10,845 bases of DNA from Candidatus Ethanoperedens thermophilum (GTDB lineage: Archaea; Halobacteriota; Methanosarcinia; Methanosarcinales; EX4572-44). Of this stretch, positions 5,201 to 10,128 are shown piece after piece; the first letter of the stretch is position 1; each line of letters starts with the position of its first letter. The notes below the pieces were generated by a model, which worked only from the letters and a program-made list of their open reading frames with translations, did not search any database and was not told the origin of the DNA. Location of the stretch: assembly GCA_012910725.1 (NCBI GenBank), contig WNEG01000110.1, positions 1 to 10,845 on the forward strand, read 5' to 3'. Both the position numbers and the translations under genes were made by a program.

Positions 5201-7788
5201 ACACGCTTTCATTCGAACTTGCAGCAAAACAGGGCTCACCATACTTTGACAACCAGCTGCCTGAATATCGTGGAGCAGGAGACGGCATAAGCTGCTACCA
5301 ATGTTTAAGTAAAGACGAACTGGTACCAATCGTCGAAGGTGAAAACGTGAAAGTGGATTATATCAGCAAGGTCTTCGAAAGAGGTGCGGTCAACGGCATC
5401 CATTCTGATGGAGGTGTCGAGTTTGCAAAACTTGATGCATCGACACCGAGTATGGAGTTTGGCAGATTTGGTGTGGATGCGCACCCGTTCAGGGGTGTCA
5501 TGCGCAAAAGATACAGTGGGAAGTTGTTGAATATCATACTCGAATCAGGGCGGCGCATTAAGGTGACACGCGATCATCCATTGTTCGTTTACAGAAGCGG
5601 TGGATTTGAGAAAATAGTAGCAGACGGACTCGTTGCCGGGGATTATCTTCCAGTCATGAAACATACTGGATTCGGTAGTATGCCAGTACACATCATTGAT
5701 CTTGAGGATGTGCTGATTGCCGGGGGATATGGCAGTGAAATCATTGTCAAGGATGGTATGGTCAACATTCTGCATGCCAGGAAACCTGGAATCCCGAAGA
5801 CCCTTCGCATAACACCTGAATTCGTGCGATTTCTTGGATATTACCTATCTGAAGGGTGCAGCGACCACTCAGGGCGTAGATATTCAGTGCGCCTGTCATT
5901 TGGCAAGCACGAGACAGGCATCATTGACGATGCAAAGCGGTGCATAAATGCGTGTTTTGGAATCGATCCGATTGTCTCCACCGAGTCTACCGCTGTGAAT
6001 GTCACCATCAATAGTAAGCTCTTGTATCTGATTCTGGGTGCGCTCGGATGCGGTCACACTGCGCATGACAAGTCTGTTCCGGATTTGATGTACAATGTTG
6101 AACCATCACTCGTTGGAGATTATCTCTACGGAGTCTTTACTGGCGACGGGAATGTTGATTCCCGCACCAATACATGTAGACATCCCGTGTACGGCGAATA
6201 CAAGTCCCGCGCAAGCGTAGTCCGCCTTAAACTGGTTTCGAGATTGGCAGTGCAGAAGCTGGTGCTTCTTGCAGGGCGGATCAATGTACAGATGAACTAC
6301 TACGAGCGGATGCAGAAGACGAAGCACCCGCAGACCGGGGAGGTTTATCTCCTGCCTACGTTCATTGCGAGCATCACCGCGCAGGACCAGATTCAAAAAT
6401 TCGAGCGAGCAGTCGGATATGGCGCATCTGCACTGCATGATGATATGAGGAACACCGCAGGCATATTCACCAGAATTCCGATCAAGGAGAGCGGATTATC
6501 GTACTCTGATCTGACCTACTCGAGCCAGTACCGTTCCGGCGGGTCTTTTCACGTAAATCCGGCACTGGTTGATGCTGAGGGTGGCGGTGCAGAGATAATC
6601 GAAAACCTTGTCGAAGGGGATATCCATCCACTCAGAGTCAAGAGAATCGAGGAAATTGATTATGACGACTATGTTTACGATCTGGTGGATGTTTCAGGCA
6701 CACACAATTTCTCCAACGCGCTCGGCGTTATAACAGGAAACTGCTGTGCCTACAATTTCTCAAGCACAAGCGCTGACGACAACGAGTTCGAGGATAAACT
6801 CTATTTCAAAGATGGCAAACACTTCTCAATGGGTGCATGGCAGGTAGTTTCAATCAACTGCCCAAGAGCAGCCTACAAAGCAGGACGAGGCAATACCAAA
6901 GAACTATTTGCTGAACTTAAAAAAATGATGGATACCGCAGTAGAGCTTTTTCAAGTCAAACGCGAATGGATGGAACACATAATCCAGAATAAACGCATGC
7001 CATTTGCAACACAACAGCCCAAAGACCCGAATACAAATAAACAGGGCAGAGTAGCAGTTGGCATTGAAAAACTTGTATACATTATTGGAGTTATCGGCAT
7101 CAACGAGATGGTACAGCACCACATGGGAAAACAAATACATGAATCCAGTGATGCACTCAGGCTTGCAGTCCAGACGATGTATGAATTAAAATTCTATGCA
7201 AAAGAACTGTCAGAAAAACACAACATGGAGATTGCACTTGCACGCACACCGGCAGAGACCACCTGCCAGCGCTTTGCAGTATCAGACATGCTACACGATG
7301 AATACAAGCAGTATGCAGAAGCAGTACTAAAAGGAGACGTCAAGGCATCAAAAGAAAAGATACAGGAAACAAGAGATTTGCCAGTCTACTACACTAACGG
7401 CACCCATGTCCCGCTATCAGCAAATGTGAGCCTGATAGAACGCATAGAAATCGAACATATATTCTTCCCTATCGTAGACGGCGGAAATATTCTGCACATC
7501 TGGCTCGGGGAAGCACAGCCAGACCTTCACGGACTAAAAGACTTCGCAATGCACCTTGCTAAGAATACACAGGTCGGGTACTTTGCATTTACCCGCGACA
7601 TGACCATGTGCATGAACGATTTTCACATAGCATCGGGCCTTCTTCAAAAATGCCCAAACTGCGGGAGTGAAAACGTGGAGCACCTCTCAAGAGTCACAGG
7701 ATACGTCCAGGCAGTCAGCGGATGGAATGAATCAAAGAAACAGGAGCTAAAAGACAGGCAGCGATACAATGTGTCAGATATGATATAA
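2242..7788 (+). CDS. nrdD: Anaerobic (class III) ribonucleoside-triphosphate reductase with two inteins
   Basis: This glycyl-radical enzyme reduces ribonucleotides to deoxyribonucleotides anaerobically. The 1848-residue precursor contains inteins at residues 159-746 and 1021-1500; splicing leaves 780 residues, the normal NrdD size. Extein features: a non-conserved leader (1-38); an ATP-cone allosteric domain (about 40-137, starting KVRTTDGHFLEWD); IHIHDLEY (about 778-785); FSGGQGF; the active-site motif SCYQ|CCAYNFSS, interrupted by intein 2; TNGTHVPLSANVSL; CPNC zinc-type cysteines (1804, 1807) with one more Cys at 1790; and the glycyl-radical loop RVTGY with Gly1820 (Gly752 after splicing). 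The start overlaps the redoxin stop (ATGA) and has an AGGAAG SD at 2229-2234. The activase NrdG is not encoded in this window. The pairing with a redoxin suggests the thiol-reduced rather than the formate-dependent subtype. Confidence 0.97.
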   Translation: MSQKQELKMTTKDMQDDYTTRDFQNPTTQKTLDGTSVSMPKVRTTDGHFLEWDKNLIVKQLLNETKLSEQFYKLPAISEEQAKEIAKETERRIQKMGVKFLSGPLIREIVNIVLLEHGHIEWRNISTRVGTPVYDAHQIDIGDGFEAQDNANLQENAESLPWDEKILIKSENEILIKPIGEIVDSALDEAEKEGKVHRDGRSEIASGGCDIKAFSFDSDFSVSEVPVTQFIRNAPSEIYEIATSYGKSVRVTAGHNFFYLRNGEVYSKPLSELNVGDSILMPRRIQRNGTATFLNGYENLIRNLPIEGMFDLMVTGEPLRDLVAKNEKLVRDRDKNNETKNYRKCVEKCGLTLDILYEANYTPTLSELKQLRIVSWHGFEDTPEIPLYYELTPGLGEWLGLLISDGCHSTPNKITFSNTDPLLHARFAELSGELFGIVPRRDGDNTIISKSVIAIKSLFLLEGCRTEKSVPSFMYSAPDECILGFVRGYHAGDGRKREMRMTTTSGSILDFLRYAFMVFGVIPNLSASDRDNPNWSTAYDVGINSIEKFYDFATTGKIENYNYECCDLIDSIVDEIGGATGGKESVQLHDYGSARRGDSLSRDTIERFVDDARARIRDNSEYVLLKEYGRSSFTPKDLSGLLNISPRAAYEYVKRLCDRELCEKVKDDTEHEHSVDYAYTLTDKVFARYDNASRSLALLSNLINGDVAFCKIKEIKKVGSEVTYDIATDTDTENFIAGDGFLFVHNTSHKKKADKISKEQYLLLLPPHIADAHLKGDIHIHDLEYLGTRAFCQDWDLRYFFYYGLMPDGTGVKASVAGPAMKPEVAVLHAVKALGSAQTNFSGGQGFYNFLTFLAPYVEDLPYEEIEQLMQMFVYEMTQMMVARGGQPVFSSVQLSPGVPKLWKDKPAVYKGKVWDGVQAQLRTYQEFEREVRLLFEALMQVMLKGDYFGKPFNFPKPEISIEPYFMKEDEEFNKNNPNVLSYDELYTLSFELAAKQGSPYFDNQLPEYRGAGDGISCYQCLSKDELVPIVEGENVKVDYISKVFERGAVNGIHSDGGVEFAKLDASTPSMEFGRFGVDAHPFRGVMRKRYSGKLLNIILESGRRIKVTRDHPLFVYRSGGFEKIVADGLVAGDYLPVMKHTGFGSMPVHIIDLEDVLIAGGYGSEIIVKDGMVNILHARKPGIPKTLRITPEFVRFLGYYLSEGCSDHSGRRYSVRLSFGKHETGIIDDAKRCINACFGIDPIVSTESTAVNVTINSKLLYLILGALGCGHTAHDKSVPDLMYNVEPSLVGDYLYGVFTGDGNVDSRTNTCRHPVYGEYKSRASVVRLKLVSRLAVQKLVLLAGRINVQMNYYERMQKTKHPQTGEVYLLPTFIASITAQDQIQKFERAVGYGASALHDDMRNTAGIFTRIPIKESGLSYSDLTYSSQYRSGGSFHVNPALVDAEGGGAEIIENLVEGDIHPLRVKRIEEIDYDDYVYDLVDVSGTHNFSNALGVITGNCCAYNFSSTSADDNEFEDKLYFKDGKHFSMGAWQVVSINCPRAAYKAGRGNTKELFAELKKMMDTAVELFQVKREWMEHIIQNKRMPFATQQPKDPNTNKQGRVAVGIEKLVYIIGVIGINEMVQHHMGKQIHESSDALRLAVQTMYELKFYAKELSEKHNMEIALARTPAETTCQRFAVSDMLHDEYKQYAEAVLKGDVKASKEKIQETRDLPVYYTNGTHVPLSANVSLIERIEIEHIFFPIVDGGNILHIWLGEAQPDLHGLKDFAMHLAKNTQVGYFAFTRDMTMCMNDFHIASGLLQKCPNCGSENVEHLSRVTGYVQAVSGWNESKKQELKDRQRYNVSDMI
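2716..4479 (+). mobile_element. Intein 1 of NrdD (588 aa, LAGLIDADG endonuclease, Ser1)
   Basis: This protein intron should excise itself from NrdD. The N-terminal splice block starts at Ser159 (SLPWDEKILI), replacing the usual Cys1. Block B holds Thr252 and His255 (VTAGHNFFYL). The end is NFIAGDGFLF then VHN, with penultimate His745, Asn746 and a Thr at +1. The flanks rejoin as NLQENAE|TSHKKKAD, matching the uninterrupted family pattern NPESTHK in length. The homing endonuclease has two LAGLIDADG helices: LGEWLGLLISDG (395-406, acid Asp405) and LGFVRGYHAGDG (483-494, acid Asp493). Between the endonuclease and the C-terminal block lies a winged-helix-like segment. All splicing and catalytic residues look intact. 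It uses 11 CGG arginine codons, which the host gene never uses. Confidence 0.95.
4099..4308 (+). other. Winged-helix-like DNA-binding segment inside intein 1
   Basis: Precursor residues 620-689 resemble a winged helix: a first helix (SEYVLLKEYG), the helix-turn FTPKDLSGLLNIS, a recognition-like helix PRAAYEYVKRLCDREL (646-661), then a wing-like stretch around VDYAYTLTDKVFARY. It lies between the second LAGLIDADG motif and the C-terminal splicing block. An accessory DNA-recognition role for the endonuclease is inferred; accessory DNA-binding modules are known in some inteins. The fold assignment rests on pattern reading only. Confidence 0.5.
5302..6741 (+). mobile_element. Intein 2 of NrdD (480 aa, LAGLIDADG endonuclease, Cys1)
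   Basis: This second, independent intein starts at Cys1021 (CLSKDELVPIVEG). Block B carries Thr1109 and His1112 (KVTRDHPLFVY). Two LAGLIDADG helices follow: LGYYLSEG (1198-1205, acid Glu1204) and YLYGVFTGDG (1294-1303, acid Asp1302). The C-terminal block reads YVYDLVDVSGTHNFSNALG and ends VITGN at Asn1500, with Cys1501 at +1. The penultimate residue is Gly rather than the usual His. Removal joins SCYQ to CCAYNFSS, restoring an unbroken Cys-rich NrdD motif, so the insertion lies in the catalytic centre. Sequence outside the motifs is unlike intein 1, so this is not a recent duplicate. Four CGG codons again contrast with the host. Boundaries are firm; splicing competence is likely but unproven. 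Confidence 0.95.
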
Positions 7789-7790
7789 CT

Positions 7791-7800
7791 AAGGAGGTGA
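7791..7800 (+). promoter_or_regulatory. Full-length Shine-Dalgarno for the 48-aa peptide
   Basis: AAGGAGGTGA starts 2 nt after the nrdD stop and ends 4 nt before the ATG at 7805 (the AGGAGG core ends 7 nt before it). It is complementary to the whole anti-SD tail of 16S rRNA, the strongest ribosome site in the window. It is also perfectly complementary to 7973-7982, downstream of the peptide's stop. Confidence 0.85.
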
Positions 7801-7804
7801 TGTT

Positions 7805-7951
7805 ATGGTACAGAAATATTTGCAGATCCAACCGACACCAGTCGATAAGATTCCATCAATAACTTTGCATGGCGATGCGGTGGACGGCTTTTCAATTGGT
7901 TTGGTTGTTGGTGCTACATTAGTGCTGGCTGCTTTTCTCATGAAGAAATAA
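7805..7951 (+). CDS. Unrecognised 48-aa tail-anchored membrane peptide
   Basis: I do not recognise this gene. It encodes 48 residues: a polar N-terminal half (MVQKYLQIQPTPVDKIPS and on), one hydrophobic segment at about residues 29-46 (FSIGLVVGATLVLAAFLM), and a terminal Lys-Lys. That is the layout of a single-span protein anchored at its C-terminus; there is no N-terminal signal peptide. Its reality rests on the exceptionally strong SD at 7791-7800, correct spacing, and its position 16 nt after the nrdD stop, which makes it the last gene of the redoxin-nrdD operon. A membrane partner or small regulator of the reductase system is possible but cannot be shown. It has no cysteine, so it is unlikely to be a redox carrier. 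Confidence 0.75.
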   Translation: MVQKYLQIQPTPVDKIPSITLHGDAVDGFSIGLVVGATLVLAAFLMKK

Positions 7952-7960
7952 CCATCCAAA

Positions 7961-7985
7961 TATAAGGAGCTTTCACCTCCTTATA
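7961..7985 (+). promoter_or_regulatory. 9-bp hairpin with anti-SD right arm after the 48-aa ORF
   Basis: TATAAGGAG (7961-7969) and CTCCTTATA (7977-7985) form a perfect 9-bp stem with a 7-nt loop, 9 nt past the stop codon. No T-tract follows, so it is a poor intrinsic terminator; it may mark or protect the operon's 3' end. The loop and right arm contain TCACCTCCTTA, which mimics the 16S rRNA tail and can also pair with the upstream SD. Confidence 0.6.
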
Positions 7986-8030
7986 CCACCATTGGTTAAT
8001 GTGGCTCTGTAGCATTCACAATAAAAAATG

Positions 8031-8040
8031 TTATATATAA
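8031..8040 (+). promoter_or_regulatory. TATA box of aspS
   Basis: TTATATATAA, preceded by an A-rich run, is centred about 30 nt before the aspS ATG. A start about 25-27 nt downstream would fall within a few bases of the ATG. Confidence 0.7.
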
Positions 8041-8065
8041 TTGAGTCTTTATTCCAGAATCAACC

Positions 8066-9409
8066 ATGAAAGACGAATTAAACCAGAACCTTTTTAGAAG
8101 AACTCATTACACAAATCAACTCACACCTGAAATGGAGGAAGACTGTGTTGTTACTCTTACCGGATGGGTGCATGAAATGCGCGATCTTGGTGGAATCATG
8201 TTTGTGCTGCTTCGAGACCGTGAAGGCATCACACAGGTGACACTGGTAAAAAGAAATAGCTCTGCAGAACTCATGAATACTGCAAAAAGTCTCAGCCGTG
8301 AATCAATAATAGCTGTCACAGGGAAAGTAAAACCAGAAAAAAAAGCACCTCGCGGATATGAAATTATACCAGGCACGATTCATCTGCTAAACAGAGCTTC
8401 ATCGCCACTTCCAATGGATACCACTGGAAAGGTCGATGCTGACCTTGATACCAGACTTGACTCACGATTTATGGATTTGCGAAGGCCGCAGGTTCTGGCA
8501 GTATTTAAGATTCGCCACCATCTAATGCAGGCAGTAAGAAGGTTTTTATCAAGCAATGACTTTATCGAGGTTACAACCCCAAAGGTAGTAGGTGTGGCAA
8601 CCGAGGGCGGCACGGCATTATTTCCTATCACCTACTTTGAGAGAGAAGCTTTTTTAAATCAAAGCCCGCAGCTCTTCAAGCAAATTCTAATGTCTGCTGG
8701 TTTTGACCGGGTATTTGAAATAGGACCAATATTTCGTGCAGAAGAACATGACACCCGCAAGCATCTAAACGAAGCCACGTCCATTGACATCGAAGCAAGC
8801 TTTGCAGATCATAATGATGTGATGAATATCCTTGAGCAGCTAATTGCATACATATATCATGAGTTAACGATCCGCGCAGAAGATGCATTCAGCACATTAA
8901 ACCTTACCTTAGACGCTATAGAGCTCCCTTTTGAACGATTGAAGTATGATGAAGCTGTGGAGATTGCATCAGCCGGTGGGGAAAAAATTGAATGGGGTAA
9001 TGATCTAACCACTGCTGCTGAAATCATCATTGGAGATACAATCGTCGAGAGTACTTGCAGGAGTCATTATTTTATTGTTGATTGGCCTACAAAGATAAAG
9101 CCGTTCTATGCGATGCCCTATGAAAACAAACCTTCGCTATGCAAAGCATTTGATCTGATGCACAGGGATATGGAACTTTCATCAGGAGCACAACGAATTC
9201 ACTCCACTGAACTGCTCACCCAGCGCATCCTTGAGCAAGGTCTTGACATCGGAGGGTTTGAATCCTACCTTAACGCTTTTAAATATGGCATGCCACCACA
9301 TGCAGGATGGGGGCTTGGAACAGAGCGACTGCTCATGACCATGCTTAAATTAAATAATATCAGAGATACTGTTTTGTTCCCCCGGGACAGGAAACGTCTT
9401 ACACCCTGA
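8066..9409 (+). CDS. aspS: Aspartyl-tRNA synthetase, archaeal type, probably non-discriminating
   Basis: This class II synthetase charges tRNA-Asp with aspartate and, in its non-discriminating form, also tRNA-Asn. The 447 residues match the short archaeal/eukaryal type without the bacterial GAD insert. Domains: an N-terminal OB-fold anticodon domain (about 10-110, TGWVHEMRDLGGIMF); motif 1 near FIEVTTPKVV (166-175); the loop GGTALFPI; NQSPQLFKQ (198-206); motif 2 FRAEEHDTRKHLNE (223-236); motif 3 GLGTERL (416-422). His36 and Pro95 align with His26 and about Pro84 of the non-discriminating Methanothermobacter enzyme, where discriminating archaeal enzymes have Trp and Lys. This implies a transamidation route to Asn-tRNA(Asn) by a Gat amidotransferase encoded elsewhere. 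No SD precedes the start; the TATA spacing suggests a leaderless mRNA. Confidence 0.96.
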   Translation: MKDELNQNLFRRTHYTNQLTPEMEEDCVVTLTGWVHEMRDLGGIMFVLLRDREGITQVTLVKRNSSAELMNTAKSLSRESIIAVTGKVKPEKKAPRGYEIIPGTIHLLNRASSPLPMDTTGKVDADLDTRLDSRFMDLRRPQVLAVFKIRHHLMQAVRRFLSSNDFIEVTTPKVVGVATEGGTALFPITYFEREAFLNQSPQLFKQILMSAGFDRVFEIGPIFRAEEHDTRKHLNEATSIDIEASFADHNDVMNILEQLIAYIYHELTIRAEDAFSTLNLTLDAIELPFERLKYDEAVEIASAGGEKIEWGNDLTTAAEIIIGDTIVESTCRSHYFIVDWPTKIKPFYAMPYENKPSLCKAFDLMHRDMELSSGAQRIHSTELLTQRILEQGLDIGGFESYLNAFKYGMPPHAGWGLGTERLLMTMLKLNNIRDTVLFPRDRKRLTP

Positions 9410-9534
9410 ACTTCAAGTTTATAGGCAGGTTGTTGATTTCTGATTCGCACATTTACTGGATCGCAACAGAGACGTTGTGACGGATTATTTTTGCAACAAC
9501 AGTACAACACCAGATTAAACCGGGTGCATCCGTG

Positions 9535-9566
9535 CCCCCTCCCTTCGGGGTTGTTATTTGTATTTT
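9535..9566 (+). terminator. Candidate aspS terminator
   Basis: A CCC-TTCG-GGG hairpin (9541-9550), with the alternative CCCC/GGGG pairing from 9536, is followed by the T-rich stretch TTGTTATTTGTATTTT. It lies about 130 nt past the aspS stop. UUCG tetraloops are very stable in RNA. Confidence 0.55.
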
Positions 9567-9579
9567 GAAGTATTCAAAA
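9563..9579. repeat. 17-bp palindrome
   Basis: TTTTGAA and TTCAAAA are perfect inverted arms around GTA, directly after the candidate aspS terminator. It may be part of a bidirectional termination region or a protein site; nothing favours either reading. Confidence 0.4.
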
Positions 9580-9745
9580 ATCTAAAAGTTTCATCTGAAT
9601 ACACTCCTCTTTTTTTTCTTTACTACCTTGCTTTTCGATATGTGTTTTAAAAAAGCTCGCTCTATGGCTTGTTCCAACAGCAGCATAACTGCAGGGTATA
9701 GTAATCAAATCAATTGTCGTGACAGTCTCAGAAAATGGCAATAGA

Positions 9746-9752
9746 TTTATAC
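9746..9752 (+). promoter_or_regulatory. TATA box of tRNA-Leu
   Basis: TTTATAC is centred about 29 nt before the first base of the mature tRNA, the usual archaeal TATA distance if transcription starts at or just before the tRNA 5' end. Confidence 0.5.
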
Positions 9753-9777
9753 AAAGAGCTGCTCTAACTATCGAAGT

Positions 9778-9860
9778 GCGGAGATAGCCAAGTGGTCAAC
9801 GGCGAAGGCCTCAAGAGCCTTTCTCACAGGAGTTCAAGGGTTCAAATCCCTTTCTCCGCA
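9778..9860 (+). tRNA. tRNA-Leu (anticodon CAA)
   Basis: A complete cloverleaf folds: acceptor GCGGAGA (9778-9784) with TCTCCGC (9853-9859) and discriminator A9860; D-stem GCC/GGC with GG in the loop; anticodon stem AAGGC/GCCTT around loop CTCAAGA with anticodon CAA at 9812-9814, reading UUG; a long class II variable arm (9822-9835); and T-stem AAGGG/CCCTT with loop TTCAAAT. The long variable arm and A discriminator agree with leucine. The 3' CCA is not encoded and must be added by CCA transferase. No intron is present. Confidence 0.96.
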
Positions 9861-9909
9861 TGATGTTCGCCAGTGTTCGGTCAGGAGACGAATCACGATA
9901 AATCATAAG

Positions 9910-10005
9910 GTTGGATTCTATCTATGGTTGTGCATCAGGGCGGCTACCTGAGCAGCTATCCTGCTCAGCCCCCAGTTGGATTCTATCTATGGTTGTGCAT
10001 CAGGG
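9910..10005. repeat. Two exact 31-bp direct repeats 34 bp apart
   Basis: The same 31 bases, beginning GTTGGATTCTAT and ending GTGCATCAGGG, occur at 9910-9940 and 9975-10005 without mismatch. The 34-bp separator (9941-9974) is unrelated to the repeat. The geometry resembles a single CRISPR repeat-spacer-repeat unit, but no third copy exists on either side, no cas gene or AT-rich leader is seen, and the separator is itself a near-perfect hairpin, unlike a typical spacer. A small dispersed repeat or a structured non-coding RNA element is equally possible. The duplication is certain; its nature is open. Confidence 0.9.
9948..9968. repeat. 8-bp hairpin between the direct repeats
   Basis: CTGAGCAG (9948-9955) and CTGCTCAG (9961-9968) form a perfect stem with a 5-nt loop, centred in the segment between the two 31-bp repeats. 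No T-tract follows, so it is not an obvious terminator for the tRNA. Confidence 0.6.
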
Positions 10006-10095
10006 AGCGATGAATTACTAAAACTCCAAAACCTCACATCAATGAATTGAGATTTATCCTTAATGTAATAACCTTAACATATCTAAGAGAGTGAG

Positions 10096-10103
10096 TTATA
10101 TAA
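10096..10103 (+). promoter_or_regulatory. TATA box of the bioF-like gene
   Basis: TTATATAA is centred about 29 nt before the ATG at 10129. Transcription would start at or next to the start codon, and no SD precedes it, so the mRNA is probably leaderless. Confidence 0.6.
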
Positions 10104-10128
10104 TGTATGATGTAACAGAATGTGTTAG

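Larger units (their letters stand above)
9410..9777. other. Non-coding gap between aspS and tRNA-Leu
   Basis: No credible gene is seen in these 368 bases. They hold a UUCG-type hairpin with a T-rich tail (9535-9566), a 17-bp palindrome (9563-9579), a run of eight T (9610-9617) that could be a second terminator for aspS, and the tRNA promoter at the end. The longest ATG frame noted, 26 codons from 9664, has no SD. Confidence 0.7.

Noticed and set aside
2700..6438. Several antisense and out-of-frame ORFs inside the intein regions
   Set aside because: The sense frame holds splice blocks and LAGLIDADG motifs throughout; the other frames lack ribosome sites and recognisable motifs.
7805..7951. 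PGF-CTERM-like sorting signal at the end of the 48-aa peptide
   Set aside because: The hydrophobic span plus basic tail recalls archaeosortase signals, but there is no N-terminal signal peptide, no exact PGF motif and almost no protein to be sorted.
9664..9744. 26-aa ORF before the tRNA
   Set aside because: No SD, no conserved pattern, and it runs to the edge of the tRNA TATA box.
9860..9951. Box C/D sRNA (C-like ATGATGT at 9860, CTGA at 9948)
   Set aside because: The boxes are too far apart for an archaeal C/D RNA, the C box is imperfect and overlaps the tRNA end, and no D'/C' pair is seen.
9778..10005. Integrated element with an attachment site in tRNA-Leu
   Set aside because: No copy of the tRNA 3' end recurs downstream in the window and no integrase is present.
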